From Phycisphaerae bacterium (GTDB lineage: Bacteria; Planctomycetota; Phycisphaerae; UBA1845; Fen-1342): a stretch of DNA of 64,000 nt. Below the pieces are notes generated by a model. The model had not been told where the DNA came from, made no database searches, and was given only the letters and a program-made list of their open reading frames with translations. The number at the start of each line of letters is the position of its first letter. Position 1 is the stretch's first letter. The DNA lies in assembly GCA_022072445.1 (NCBI GenBank), contig JAJVHV010000006.1, forward strand, positions 1 to 64,000. Reading direction: 5' to 3'. A program made the position numbers and the translations under genes. This document shows, one piece after another, positions 8,105 through 17,030 of this stretch.

Positions 8105-9208
8105 ATGAGGCTCTCCGTCCTGATTTCCGCGCTGCTGCTGACGGTCTGGACTGCGTGCGACGCGGGGCCGGCTGTTGGCGGCCCGCCGAGCGGATCGCTG
8201 TTTGACGTGCTGACCGAGACGTTCGAGGCGCCGGGGAAGGGCGCGGATTCGGCGGCCGTACGCGTGGAGTTTCAGAATGCCTCAGCCCTGGAGGCGACCG
8301 CGAACGTGACGATGCGCGTCGCGGGTGAGGTCGTGCATCGCAGCCGACGGCGGCTGGAACCGCACTCGAAGGTGATCACGGTTGGCCCGGACGCGGCCGA
8401 TAGCGTGCTGGTCGAGGTGACACGCGCGTTGCCCGCCCGCTCGCTGCCTTTGGCGCCCTATTTTCTGGGAAAGGATTTTTCGGCTGGCGATACGATCGTC
8501 GTCCGCATCGAGCCGCAGCCCGACGACTTCCCGCCCGCGCCGCCCGGCGACGACCCAGGGCGGATCGAATCGCCTCCCGACGACTCCCTGATCGTGCGCT
8601 TCGGCGGCCTGGACCAGAATCGCCGGGTCAGTCGCGGCGGGCGGGTTGATTTTTCGCTGCTGCGGCAAAGCGGCCCGGCGGGTACGCGCGTCACCGTCAT
8701 TGCCGATCCCGACGGCTTGCTGGGAAACGGCAACGAGCTGCCGGTGGCGGCAGCGACGCTGGATGCGGCTGAAACGCCGCTTTCGTGGACGAACATCAGC
8801 GCGGCGCCGGCGACGTATCGGCTGGTTGCGGCGCTTGAGCAGGAAGGCCACACGTACATGCTGCACGTCGCGCCCGGCCGGGTGCGAGTCAATTCGCCGC
8901 CCGAGATCGTTTTCGACTCGCCGATCGACGGCGCGACGGTGAAGCGCGAGAACCCGCTGCGCGTGACGTGGGCGGCGCGCGATCTGGACGACTCGGCGAC
9001 GATTTCGCTCTTCATCGACAATGACGCGAACTACGGTAACGGCATCATCCGGATCATACGGTCCGAGATTCCGGAAAGCGATGATGTGCGCGAGGAGCTG
9101 CTGTCGATTGCCGATCTCGCGTACGATCAGATCTACGTGGGAGCCACGATCAGCGACGGGCTCGAAACGGTCACCGCTTACGCCGGTCACGTGGTCCTCA
9201 AGGAATAG
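8105..9208 (+). CDS. Hypothetical lipoprotein
   Basis: The start ATG at 8105 follows a GGAG box and gives MRLSVLISALLLTVWTAC, a lipoprotein signal with the lipobox Cys at residue 18. The mature protein of about 350 residues is beta-rich and holds Ig-like stretches (INSPPEIVFDSPIDGATVKRENP-like pattern near residues 260-290, VTWAARDLDDSATISLFID). The segment VTVIADPDGLLGNGNELPVA resembles the value-of-financial-or-physical range statements seen in many planctomycete extracellular proteins with filamin/Ig folds. No catalytic motif is visible. It stands alone between a divergent ThuA-FKBP gene and a convergent pterin dehydratase gene. Function unknown. Confidence 0.75.
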   Translation: MRLSVLISALLLTVWTACDAGPAVGGPPSGSLFDVLTETFEAPGKGADSAAVRVEFQNASALEATANVTMRVAGEVVHRSRRRLEPHSKVITVGPDAADSVLVEVTRALPARSLPLAPYFLGKDFSAGDTIVVRIEPQPDDFPPAPPGDDPGRIESPPDDSLIVRFGGLDQNRRVSRGGRVDFSLLRQSGPAGTRVTVIADPDGLLGNGNELPVAAATLDAAETPLSWTNISAAPATYRLVAALEQEGHTYMLHVAPGRVRVNSPPEIVFDSPIDGATVKRENPLRVTWAARDLDDSATISLFIDNDANYGNGIIRIIRSEIPESDDVREELLSIADLAYDQIYVGATISDGLETVTAYAGHVVLKE

Positions 9209-9230
9209 ACCGGCCGGGCGGGGAGCGGGC

Positions 9231-9560
9231 TCAGGTGCATGCGTCGCAGCGCGCCGCGACGATGAAGTCGTTCTCGCTCAAGCCGCCGATCGCGTACGTC
9301 CAGATTTCAAGCCGCACGGCGCCCCACGAGAGGTGCACGTCCGGGTGGTGCTGCTGCCGCTCGGCGACGGCGCCGACGCGATTGACGAATTCCAACGCCG
9401 AGGCGAAGTCCTTGAATCGATAGCGCTTGGCGATGCGCTGACCCTCGATCAGTTCCCACCCGTCGAGTTCGTCCAATAACGCACGAATCCGAACGGAATT
9501 CAGCGGCGGCGTGCCGCGTGCGCAGGGAACGCAATGGCGCGACGCAAGACTATCGGACAT
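9231..9560 (-). CDS. phhB: Pterin-4-alpha-carbinolamine dehydratase
   Basis: The 109-aa protein starts at ATG 9560 (MSDSLASRHCVPC) and matches the DCoH/PhhB family: WELIEGQRIAKRYRFKDFASALEFV, then AERQQHHPDVHLSW, where His-His-Pro and the second His form the active site, and GGLSENDFIVAARCD at the end. The enzyme dehydrates 4a-hydroxytetrahydropterin formed by aromatic amino-acid hydroxylases. The N-terminal CVPC..G stretch preceding the fold is typical of bacterial members. No hydroxylase gene is next to it. Confidence 0.93.
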   Translation of the reverse strand: MSDSLASRHCVPCARGTPPLNSVRIRALLDELDGWELIEGQRIAKRYRFKDFASALEFVNRVGAVAERQQHHPDVHLSWGAVRLEIWTYAIGGLSENDFIVAARCDACT

Positions 9561-9762
9561 GCGGAGCCGTCCTTTCGACCCGGCGAATCGTACACTTTTC
9601 AATGATACCAGGCGGCGCAGCCCAACCGGCGCCGCTCGCGGATCGACGCCCCGCCCGGCCCGACGACCGCGACGGCAGCGCGCCGCCTGGTGATCCTTGC
9701 GACAGCCTCGATCGGCGTGCAGTCCGCGCGGCCGCTCGTTTGCGCTGGCAGGAGGGGCCGAC

Positions 9763-10011
9763 GTGCCGACCAAGATGATGCTGCCACGGGAGACGGTGTC
9801 CTGCGAAGTCAAGAACCGCGTCTGCATGGTGACATGGCGGGAGGGTGAAGCCGACTGGGGACACTCGCCGAAGGAGTCGGACTCATTCGCGGCGGCGTGG
9901 GAATTGGGACACCTGCTGGAAAGCGGATGGCGCGTCGCCAGCGTCCATCCGAACAGCGCCGACGGCGCGATGAGCTGGCTGGTCGTGCTGGAGAAGCGGG
10001 CCGCCGAGTAG
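9763..10011 (+). CDS. Small conserved-looking hypothetical protein
   Basis: I place the start at GTG 9763 because GGAGGGG lies 5-6 nt before it; the longer frame to 9697 adds an improbable Arg/Ser-rich leader. The 82-aa product (VPTKMMLPRETVSCEV..) contains CMVTWREGEADWGHSP and ELGHLLESGWRVASVHPNSADG, ending in a beta-hairpin SWLVVLEKR. This is an acidic, soluble, single-domain protein. I do not recognise the family. It converges with rex, whose 3' end is 40 bp away. Confidence 0.5.
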   Translation: MPTKMMLPRETVSCEVKNRVCMVTWREGEADWGHSPKESDSFAAAWELGHLLESGWRVASVHPNSADGAMSWLVVLEKRAAE

Positions 10012-10050
10012 ATGACCGGCGTCCGGCTGTTCAGCAGACGAGCGGAGCTC

Positions 10051-10725
10051 TCAGCCGCGCTCCGTGGCCGGGCGAACGCTGCTAGTCTGCATTCCCACCT
10101 GAAATGACAATTGCTCAAGCTGCACGGCCAGGTCGACCGAGGTGAGCGCGACGTGCGGCGGTGCCAACAGCGCGACCGGCGCAAAGTTCAGGATGCCACG
10201 GACGCCGGCGGCGACGAGCTGGTCGGCGACGGCCTGTGCCGCCTCGGCGGGGACCGCGATGATCCCGAGGCGGACGTTGAGCCGCGCTACGGTCTCGCGC
10301 AGCTCGCGAAGCGGCTGCACCACGACCGCCTCGAGTGCTTCGACGGGGCGGCCGACCTTCCGCTCGTCGGCGTCAAAGACGGCGACCAGTTGGAAGCCCT
10401 TGCGGCCGAATCCGCGATAGGCGGCCAGGGCCTGACCGAGGTTTCCCAGCCCGACGAGCGTCGCGTTCCAGGTCTTGTCGGTTCCGAGGATGCGCCGGAT
10501 ACGACGAATCACCTCGTCGACGCGATAGCCGATACCGGGGTGGCCGAACTGCCCGAAATAGGCCAAATCTTTGCGGACCTGTGCGTCGGTGAGCCGCAGG
10601 GCGCGGCCAAGCTCCTTGCTGGAGACGGTGGCCTGATTGCTGCGGGCCAGCGCTTCAAGCTGTCGGAGATAGAGGCTCAGCCGTCGGACCGCCGGAAGCG
10701 GGATCGATTCTGGGTTGGTGCTCAT
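10051..10725 (-). CDS. rex: Redox-sensing transcriptional repressor Rex
   Basis: The 224-aa protein starts at ATG 10725 (MSTNPESIPLPAVRRLSLYLRQ). Residues 10-65 are the winged helix with VSSKELGRALRLTDAQVRKDLAYFGQFG, the Rex DNA-recognition motif. From about residue 85 a Rossmann domain (ATLVGLGNLGQALAAY) binds NADH/NAD+. AAQAVADQLVAAGVRGILNFAPV and the C-terminal swapped helix (VDLAVQLEQLSFQV) complete the family pattern. Rex senses the NADH:NAD+ ratio and represses respiratory and fermentative genes. A strong minus-strand promoter sits 37 nt upstream. I found no perfect Rex operator in the window. Confidence 0.95.
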   Translation of the reverse strand: MSTNPESIPLPAVRRLSLYLRQLEALARSNQATVSSKELGRALRLTDAQVRKDLAYFGQFGHPGIGYRVDEVIRRIRRILGTDKTWNATLVGLGNLGQALAAYRGFGRKGFQLVAVFDADERKVGRPVEALEAVVVQPLRELRETVARLNVRLGIIAVPAEAAQAVADQLVAAGVRGILNFAPVALLAPPHVALTSVDLAVQLEQLSFQVGMQTSSVRPATERG

Positions 10726-10768
10726 GCGATCGCGTCCCGCGCTGTGCGACGAGTTCCCTTCACGCGCT

Positions 10769-10798
10769 ATCATACGGACTGAAAACGCCGCGGGTCAA
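10769..10798 (-). promoter_or_regulatory. Sigma70-type promoter of rex
   Basis: On the minus strand TTGACC (10793-10798) and TATGAT (10769-10774) are separated by 18 bp. The predicted start near 10762 gives a 5' leader of about 37 nt to the rex ATG. Confidence 0.65.
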
Positions 10799-10884
10799 AG
10801 AAGCGTGCGGTCCAGGGGACAGGGGGTAGGGGGGCGCTGGGCTGCATGCACGCGGCTCGACAGGTTGCGGCTAAGATGCGGGGC

Positions 10885-11904
10885 ATGCTGCTTTCGGTCC
10901 GCGATCTGCGAGTCCAGTTTCACGTCGACGGGGCCGTCGTACCGGCGGTGGACGGCGTCGATCTGGACATTCCCGCCGGTCGCACGGTGGCGCTGGTCGG
11001 CGAGTCGGGTTCGGGCAAGAGTGTGACGGCGCTGTCGATCATGCGGCTGGTGCCGTCGCCGCCGGCGCGGATTGCGGGCGGGACGATTCAGTTCGAGTCG
11101 CGCGATCTGCTGCGGGTACCGGAGCGCGAGATGCGCCGCCTGCGCGGCAACCGCATCGCAATGATCTTCCAGGAGCCGATGACCAGCCTCAATCCGGTCT
11201 TTACGGTGGGCGAGCAGATCGGCGAAGCGCTTCGGCTGCATCAGCGGCTGCGCGGCGGTGCGCTGCGGGCGCGCGTGATCGACATGCTTCGCAAGGTCGG
11301 CATTCCTGCGCCCGAACAGCGCGCCCGCGAGTATCCGCATCAGATGTCGGGCGGGATGCGGCAGCGCGTCATGATCGCCATGGCGCTTTCGTGCCGGCCG
11401 GCGCTGCTGATCGCCGACGAGCCGACTACGGCGCTGGACGTGACCATCCAGGCGCAGATTCTGGGTTTGCTGCGCGGGCTGCAGCGCGAGACCGGCATGT
11501 CGATTCTGATCATCACGCACGACTTTGGCGTCGCGGCCGAGCTGGCCGACTACGTTTGCGTGATGTACGCGGGCCGGGTGGTTGAGCAGGCGCCGGCCGT
11601 CGAGCTGTACCGTCGCCCGCTGCATCCGTACACGATCGGCCTGTTCCGCAGCATGCCGCGGCTGTCGGCGCAGCGCGACCGGCTCTACGTCATTCCCGGA
11701 CAGGTTCCCGATCCGACGCGGCTTCCGGCGGGCTGCCGGTTTCATCCGCGCTGCGAGCACGCGGCGGGGCTGGCGGATTGCCATACGCGCGAGCCGCCGC
11801 TGGAGGACTTCCCCGGCGAGCGACGGAGCGCGTGCTGGCGTTCGGCGGAGATCGGCCAGTTCGCCGCGGCACGCGGGTCGGCGGCGCCCGGTTCGTCAAC
11901 CTAG
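10885..11904 (+). CDS. Oligopeptide/dipeptide-type ABC transporter ATPase (OppD/DppD family)
   Basis: The 339-aa protein has all ABC motifs: Walker A GESGSGKS (about residue 37), Q-loop [10 protein letters not shown], signature [15 protein letters not shown], Walker [13 protein letters not shown] and the switch His in THDFG. The C-terminal extension [10 protein letters not shown] is the Cys-containing oligopeptide ATP-binding domain that marks OppD/DppD subunits. The start [12 protein letters not shown] at 10885 is chosen over upstream ATGs for its fit to the family. Permease, binding protein and the partner OppF ATPase are not adjacent, so the rest of the importer must lie elsewhere or the ATPase is an orphan. 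Confidence 0.9.
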   Translation: MLLSVRDLRVQFHVDGAVVPAVDGVDLDIPAGRTVALVGESGSGKSVTALSIMRLVPSPPARIAGGTIQFESRDLLRVPEREMRRLRGNRIAMIFQEPMTSLNPVFTVGEQIGEALRLHQRLRGGALRARVIDMLRKVGIPAPEQRAREYPHQMSGGMRQRVMIAMALSCRPALLIADEPTTALDVTIQAQILGLLRGLQRETGMSILIITHDFGVAAELADYVCVMYAGRVVEQAPAVELYRRPLHPYTIGLFRSMPRLSAQRDRLYVIPGQVPDPTRLPAGCRFHPRCEHAAGLADCHTREPPLEDFPGERRSACWRSAEIGQFAAARGSAAPGSST

Positions 11905-12014
11905 TTGACAATGAGCGTCCGCCGGACGCGCCACGAGCTTTGGTCTGTGCTCAGTTCTTGCCGGCTGCGCGCCGCCCGGTGGGGCGATTTCGCTCGGCTG
12001 TGCATGGGTTTTCC

Positions 12015-12065
12015 TTGCGTCGCGCGCCGCCGATTGGTTATAAGACATTGAGACGTGGCCACGTC
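12015..12065 (+). promoter_or_regulatory. Candidate promoter with palindromic operator
   Basis: TTGCGT (12015-12020) and TTATAA (12038-12043) lie 17 bp apart. The expected start near 12050 is next to a perfect 14-bp palindrome GACGTGGCCACGTC at 12052-12065, a plausible repressor site. The gene starting at 12160 would be controlled. Confidence 0.45.
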
Positions 12066-12159
12066 CTGTATTGTGCGGGAATCGCGGACCCGGGGAAAAT
12101 CCGCGAGGCGAAGACTTCCGTCGATCGGGAAGAATCCGATCACACAGCGGGAGGCTATC

Positions 12160-12876
12160 ATGTCACAGATGATCGGCATGGCACAGATTGAGATTTTCTA
12201 CCGCAAGTCGGACGGCTCGTACCAGCAGCAGGTTGTGACCACTGGCTTGGAGGACTTCGCCGCCGGCACCGAGGTGCTCAGCGGCAACTTCAAGCTGCCG
12301 GCAGTGTCGGGGCGGCGCGATCTGGCAATGTCGATCGCAGGCAGCGACAATGTGTTCGTGATGTTGAACCTCGGCGATACCAACAGCGATGGGACGACCG
12401 ACTGGGATACCGCGGTGCACGAGGCGAAATCGAGCTTCGGATTGGCCAAGGGCAAGTTACGGTCGGGAACGAACATTGACCTGGTTGTGTCGAACATTGA
12501 TACACAGGCCAATCGAGTCCTCTGGGGCGACAACAGCGAAGGTGACTTTGGCTTGCAAGAGACTGTGTACGATGTGGATTCCGGGGAAGATCCGTACGGC
12601 ATCGACACTGGCAAGCTCAACGACGGTGACACCTACCTTGAAATTGCCGTCGCCTGTGCCCATGGCTTCAGCTCCGGTCATGGCGGCCTGATCATCTTTG
12701 TCGGCAACGGCGACGGCACATTCGACGAGCCGGGCTACGAGTTCGATGTGCAGCCCGGCGGTGAGCCGAAGCCCTGTTTCGTCAAGATCGACGACATCGA
12801 CCAGGACGGCCACGACGACGTCGTCACCTCCAACAACAACTCGCACCGCATCAGCGTGCTGATCAGCGATCTGTAG
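12160..12876 (+). CDS. FG-GAP/VCBS-like repeat protein without signal peptide
   Basis: The start ATG at 12160 follows GGGAGG. The 238-aa acidic protein has integrin-like Asp-rich loops: LNLGDTNSDGTTDWD, DNSEGDFGLQ, FVGNGDGTFDEPGYEFDVQPGG and IDDIDQDGHDDVVTSNNNSHRISVLI. These match FG-GAP/VCBS blades of a calcium-binding beta-propeller, about three to four blades. No signal peptide is seen with this start, which is odd for the family; an unseen upstream start or an alternative export route could explain it. It precedes the HAF/dockerin gene by 12 bp and is probably cotranscribed with it. Confidence 0.7.
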   Translation: MSQMIGMAQIEIFYRKSDGSYQQQVVTTGLEDFAAGTEVLSGNFKLPAVSGRRDLAMSIAGSDNVFVMLNLGDTNSDGTTDWDTAVHEAKSSFGLAKGKLRSGTNIDLVVSNIDTQANRVLWGDNSEGDFGLQETVYDVDSGEDPYGIDTGKLNDGDTYLEIAVACAHGFSSGHGGLIIFVGNGDGTFDEPGYEFDVQPGGEPKPCFVKIDDIDQDGHDDVVTSNNNSHRISVLISDL

Positions 12877-12888
12877 GAATCAGCCGTG

Positions 12889-14142
12889 ATGCGATTGCGC
12901 TCCATTCTCGCGACCGTCGCGCTCGCCGCCATATGCAGCGAGTGCGCGGTCGCCTTTCAGATGGTGCGCTACCATGTGCGCTTGCTTCCGGACTTGCCAG
13001 GTGGACACACGGGTGCGATGGCTGTTGCAGTGAATAATCTCGGTTGGGTCTGCGGCGACGGCAACAAGGAGGACTACTCGGACGAGCCTGTCATCTGGTA
13101 TCCCGATGGTTCAATGCTCAGGCTCGGTGAACTATCCGATGCGTTCGGTGATACCCATCCCGAAGGTATGAATGCTCACGGACATGTCAGTGGTGTCAGC
13201 AACAACGCGTCCGGCGACACGGAGGCGTTCCTCTGGACACCCGAATCCGGCATGATCGGCCTGGGAGACCTTCCTGGCGGCAATTTCTACAGTTGGGCGC
13301 ATGGCATCAACGACCATGACGAAGTCGTCGGCGTCGGTCGAAACGAGGATGGCCAGGCCGGATTCTTCTGGCGATCGGACCTCGGCATGGTCTACATCGG
13401 CGACCTGCCGGGCGGAAGCATCAACAGCAACGCCAAGGCGATCAACAACCACTCGCAAGTGACAGGCTACAGTGTGTCCGCCCGCACGGCGCTGGGCGAA
13501 GGCTTCATCTGGGACCCGCTCAACGGCATGCGCGACCTGGGCACCATGCCCGGCGGCGGCTTCATGCGCGAGGGTTACGCCATCAACGACCTCGGCCAGA
13601 TTGCCGGCGCCTGCGTGACATCCACCGGCCAGCACGGCTGCCTGTGGGACCCGGTCGACGGGTTCACCGTCATTACCCGCCCGCCGGGCACACGCTGGTC
13701 GCGCGCCCTGGGCATGAACGACGTTGGCCAGGTCGTCGGCCAGTGGGAGACCGACGAGTTGCCGCCCTCGCACGAAGGCTGGATCTGGGACCGCGAGAAC
13801 GGCCTGCGCGCCCTGACGCCACTGCTCGGCGCCCGCAAGCCGCCGTACTTGGGTGACGTGGTCTCGCCAAGGGACATCAACAACCGCGGCCAGATCGTCT
13901 GCATCATCGACGGCACCGGCGAAGGTGTGCTCCTGACGCCGTTTGTCGTCGGCGACCTGAACTGCGACGCGTCGGTTGACGTGTTCGACGTAGAGCCGTT
14001 CGTCCTGGCGCTGGTCGATCTCGAGGCCCACGCCGCCGCGTACCCCGACTGCTACGGCGACTGGGCCGGCGACATCAACCAGGACGGCAGCTTCAACGGT
14101 TTTGACGTCGATGCGTTCGTCGAGCTGCTGGCGGGGCCTTAG
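12889..14142 (+). CDS. Secreted HAF-repeat protein with dockerin-like C-terminus
   Basis: A signal peptide (MRLRSILATVALAAICSECAVA) opens the 417-aa protein; GTG 12886 is an alternative start. Residues 30-345 carry about seven HAF-type repeats (LPDLPGGHTGAMAVAVNNLGWVCG, GLGDLPGGNFYSWAHGIND, DLGTMPGGGFMREGYAINDLGQIAG), which form a beta-propeller-like extracellular domain. The end has two dockerin/EF-hand-like loops: DLNCDASVDVFDVEPFV and DINQDGSFNGFDVDAFV. Such modules are common in planctomycete exported proteins and probably bind calcium; their receptor is unknown. It converges with the SGNH/dockerin gene, and a repeat element lies between them. Confidence 0.85.
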   Translation: MRLRSILATVALAAICSECAVAFQMVRYHVRLLPDLPGGHTGAMAVAVNNLGWVCGDGNKEDYSDEPVIWYPDGSMLRLGELSDAFGDTHPEGMNAHGHVSGVSNNASGDTEAFLWTPESGMIGLGDLPGGNFYSWAHGINDHDEVVGVGRNEDGQAGFFWRSDLGMVYIGDLPGGSINSNAKAINNHSQVTGYSVSARTALGEGFIWDPLNGMRDLGTMPGGGFMREGYAINDLGQIAGACVTSTGQHGCLWDPVDGFTVITRPPGTRWSRALGMNDVGQVVGQWETDELPPSHEGWIWDRENGLRALTPLLGARKPPYLGDVVSPRDINNRGQIVCIIDGTGEGVLLTPFVVGDLNCDASVDVFDVEPFVLALVDLEAHAAAYPDCYGDWAGDINQDGSFNGFDVDAFVELLAGP

Positions 14143-14175
14143 GAAGGTCCGCGCCGCGCAGCGGAATCTGAGCCG

Positions 14176-14216
14176 CGCCCGTGAGGAAGCGGTTTCTTGG
14201 CCCCGCGCGAGGTCGT
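14176..14216. repeat. Solitary copy of the AAGCGGTTTCTT-type dispersed repeat
   Basis: GAAGCGGTTTCTTGGCCCC followed by GCGCGAGGTCG at 14181-14210 matches the unit of the tandem array at 61.7-62.9 kb (AAGCGGTTTCTTAGCCCCGC). It lies in the 106-bp gap between two convergent genes, where it may serve as a bidirectional terminator. Confidence 0.6.
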
Positions 14217-14248
14217 GCGCCCCGCTACCGCGCGATTCGCACGGTCAT

Positions 14249-15430
14249 TCAATATGCGATCAGCAGCTCGGCGAACGGGCCGACGTCGAAGCCGTTCAAT
14301 TCGCCATCCTGGTTCAAGTCCCCCACGGCGACGCGGTCGACGTCGGGATACTGCACGGCGAAAGCCGCCGGGTCGATGAGCGCCAGCACGAACGGATCAA
14401 CGTCGAAACCGTCGATGTTCCCGTCGCCGTTCATGTCGCCCAGCAGCGCGCCCAGGCCGGGCTGCAGGAACCACAGCCGCGCCGTCGGCGCCGTCGCGAA
14501 GAACGACAGCAGCATGTTGCCGACCTTCAGCGCTCCCTGCGCCGATGGGTGCGTACCGTCGGCCCCAAAGTCGTCCCGGACCCAGATCAGCCCGTCGCTG
14601 CGCGGCGTCAGGCCGTCGGCCCACAGGTATGGCCCCCATTGGAGCCACGGCGACACGCCGCCGGCGCCGTACGTCAGCCCCGGATCGCCCGCAATCTGAT
14701 CCTGGATCAGCCACTTCACCGAGAAGCCGCTCACGTATGCATACGGCTCCGGATTGAGCGCGGTCTCCGCGTAGCCGCCGTAGGTGCGGCTCGAGCCGTA
14801 GACGATGCGGCAATTCGCGTAGCGCGTGCGGATGATCTGCATGATCGCTTCGTGCTGCGCGCGCAGCGTCTGGGCGTACGCGATGTCGTCGCCGGTCGGG
14901 CTGGCGTTGGCCTCCTTGTACCAGACCGCCTGCACCTGGGCCGCCGTCAGACCCTGTTGCGCCAGCCGCTGGTCGATCACGGTCCAGAACTGGGCGCTCG
15001 GGTCGGAAATGATCGCCGCCGTCTGGCCGCCCTGCGCCCCATTCACGACCACCACCGCCGGGTTTCGGTCGGCGAACGCGTTGGCCAGCGTGACGAATTG
15101 CGCCGACTCCTGCGATGTGTTGGACATGCCGACGGTCAGCAGCACGATCCGCCCGTTCGCCGCTGGCTGACCGGCCGTGTTCAGCGGCCGGATCTGCTGT
15201 GCCAGGTGCAGGCCGTGCGCCAGGTGCCGCCCGCTGACGTAGTTCGCATTGTCAGGGTAAAGCCCGCCCGGAAACGACTTGTAGTTCTGGTCGGGCTGCA
15301 TGTCGCTGAGCGGGATCAGGCCGGTGCTGTCCGTGGCGAGCGCGGCCGCAGAGAGCGCCACCGCGGCCAGCCCCGCCGCTGCCGCCGCCACGGTGACGTT
15401 TGCCCTGGTTCGCAGGTGATGACGAAGCAT
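14249..15430 (-). CDS. Secreted SGNH-like hydrolase with dockerin-like C-terminus
   Basis: A signal peptide covers residues 1-32 (MLRHHLRTRANVTVAAAAAG..). The body of the 393-aa protein looks like an SGNH-type esterase: LLTVGMSNTSQES resembles block I with the nucleophile Ser, VVNGAQGGQTA resembles block II, and GADGTHPSAQGALKVG contains the block V D-x-x-H pair. Residues about 325-390 hold two dockerin-like loops (DMNGDGNIDGFDVDPFVLALID and DLNQDGELNGFDVGPF). It would act outside the cytoplasm on esters, perhaps of polysaccharides; the substrate is unknown. It converges with the HAF/dockerin gene and shares its C-terminal module. Confidence 0.78.
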   Translation of the reverse strand: MLRHHLRTRANVTVAAAAAGLAAVALSAAALATDSTGLIPLSDMQPDQNYKSFPGGLYPDNANYVSGRHLAHGLHLAQQIRPLNTAGQPAANGRIVLLTVGMSNTSQESAQFVTLANAFADRNPAVVVVNGAQGGQTAAIISDPSAQFWTVIDQRLAQQGLTAAQVQAVWYKEANASPTGDDIAYAQTLRAQHEAIMQIIRTRYANCRIVYGSSRTYGGYAETALNPEPYAYVSGFSVKWLIQDQIAGDPGLTYGAGGVSPWLQWGPYLWADGLTPRSDGLIWVRDDFGADGTHPSAQGALKVGNMLLSFFATAPTARLWFLQPGLGALLGDMNGDGNIDGFDVDPFVLALIDPAAFAVQYPDVDRVAVGDLNQDGELNGFDVGPFAELLIAY

Positions 15431-15688
15431 GACTTCACCTCACAAGTGAATGGCGTGACCGCTGCAAGACAAGACTTCGGCGCGTACCGCTACGGCCGAA
15501 TGGGTGGAGCTGTCTACTGCAAAACGCCTCCGTGAGCCGATTATTGCACGCCGCGAGTGAACCCGCCAGGCTCGCCCACCCGACGCCACCCGGAACACTG
15601 CGGCGCCGCGCGGACCGACGTGGTGGACCGCCCGCGGCACGTCCCGCTATTATCGCGCCATCAGGCTCAACGCACAAATGGAGGCCCC

Positions 15689-16807
15689 ATGATCGACCCG
15701 CGCATCACCAAGCTCGCCAGCACGCTCGTCAACTATTCCTGCGCCGTCAAGAGCGGCGAGAAGATCCTGATCGAAGCCATCGACGTGCCGCACGAGTTCA
15801 CGACCGAGTGCGTCCGCCTCGCTCGCGAGGCCGGCGCCGCCCCGCTCGTGCTGCTCAAGAGCAACCAGGTCACGCGCGCCCTCATGCAATCCGGCAGCGA
15901 GGCAGCCTGGGCGCTCGCCGCCGACGTCGAGCGACGGCAGATGGAGAACGTGCAGTGCTACATCGGCGCCCGCGGCAACCCGAACGTCAGCGAGCTGTCC
16001 GACGTGCCGGCCGACAAGCAGAAGCTGTACGAAAGTAACGTTTGGAAGCGCGTGCACCAGGAGATCCGCGTCAAGAAGACGCGCTGGGTCGTGCTGCGCT
16101 GGCCCAGCCCCAGCATGGCCCAGCTCGCCGGCATGTCGACCGAGGCGTTCGAGGATTTCTATTTCGACGTCTGCACCATGGACTACGCCAAGATGGGCCG
16201 CGCCATGCAGGCCCTCAAGAAACGCATGGAGGCCACCGACAAGGTGCGGCTCAAGGGACCCGCCGACACCGACCTCACCTTCAGCATCAAGGGCATCCCG
16301 GCAATCCCCTGCGACGGAAAGCTCAACATCCCCGACGGCGAGGTCTTCACCGCCCCGGTGCGCAACAGCGTCAACGGCGTGATCCACTTCAACGCCCCGA
16401 CGCTCTACCGCGGCATGACGCATGAGAACATCCGCCTGACGTTCCGCGACGGCAAAGTCGTCGAGGCCACCAGCACCAACACCGAGAAGCTCAATGAAGT
16501 GCTCAACGCCGACGAAGGCGCCCGCTACGTCGGCGAATTCGCGATCGGCTTCAACCCCTACATCACCAGGCCGATGAAGGACATCCTCTTCGACGAGAAG
16601 ATCGCCGGCAGCATCCATTTCACGCCCGGCCAGTGCTACGACGAGGCCAGCAACGGCAACCAGAGCGAGATTCACTGGGACATGGTGCTCATCCAGACCC
16701 CCGAGCACGGCGGCGGCGAGATGTACTTCGACGACAAGCTGGTACGCAAGAACGGCGTCTTCGTCATCGACGACCTGAAGCCGCTGAACCCGGAGAATCT
16801 GAAGTAA
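15689..16807 (+). CDS. M29 (thermophilic aminopeptidase T-like) metallopeptidase
   Basis: ATG 15689 has GGAGG just upstream, so the longer frame is rejected. The 372-aa protein matches family M29 aminopeptidases: an N-terminal LVNYSCAVKSGEKILIEAID..AREAGAAPLVLL, then metal-ligand regions GKLNIPDGEVFTAPVRNSVNG (the Glu of PDGEVFTAP), EFAIGFNPYITRPMKDILFDEKIAGSIHF, and QSEIHWDMVLI near the end. These cytosolic enzymes use two metal ions to remove N-terminal residues from peptides. The gene appears to be monocistronic. Confidence 0.88.
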   Translation: MIDPRITKLASTLVNYSCAVKSGEKILIEAIDVPHEFTTECVRLAREAGAAPLVLLKSNQVTRALMQSGSEAAWALAADVERRQMENVQCYIGARGNPNVSELSDVPADKQKLYESNVWKRVHQEIRVKKTRWVVLRWPSPSMAQLAGMSTEAFEDFYFDVCTMDYAKMGRAMQALKKRMEATDKVRLKGPADTDLTFSIKGIPAIPCDGKLNIPDGEVFTAPVRNSVNGVIHFNAPTLYRGMTHENIRLTFRDGKVVEATSTNTEKLNEVLNADEGARYVGEFAIGFNPYITRPMKDILFDEKIAGSIHFTPGQCYDEASNGNQSEIHWDMVLIQTPEHGGGEMYFDDKLVRKNGVFVIDDLKPLNPENLK

Positions 16808-16895
16808 GGCACGTCGGGCACCGTCCAGGGACAAGCGTCGCAGCTGCGCTCCCCGGCCACGCCCGACATCTGGCGGTCGGTCTGCTGGGCGGGAA

Positions 16896-16972
16896 ATTGA
16901 CGATCCCTGCCGGCGAGATTAGAAATGTCGCGTAGCCCGACGCCGCTGGACCGGACGCGACGTAGGAGGTGG
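16896..16972. repeat. 77-bp direct repeat, copy 1
   Basis: The sequence from ATTGACGATCCCTGCCGGCG to GTAGGAGGTGG matches 17871-17947 with about 10 mismatches in 77. It carries a GGAGG ribosome-binding site near its end. The two copies flank the gene at 17031-17897. Confidence 0.85.
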
Positions 16973-17030
16973 CGCGGGTGCCATGCCGACGGCTTTTGCG
17001 TCGGCATGTGCCGGGCCAGGAGCGAATCCC

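Noticed and set aside
10726-10884. Rex operator upstream of rex
   Set aside because: No TTGTGAA-N6-TTCACAA-like palindrome is present in this region.
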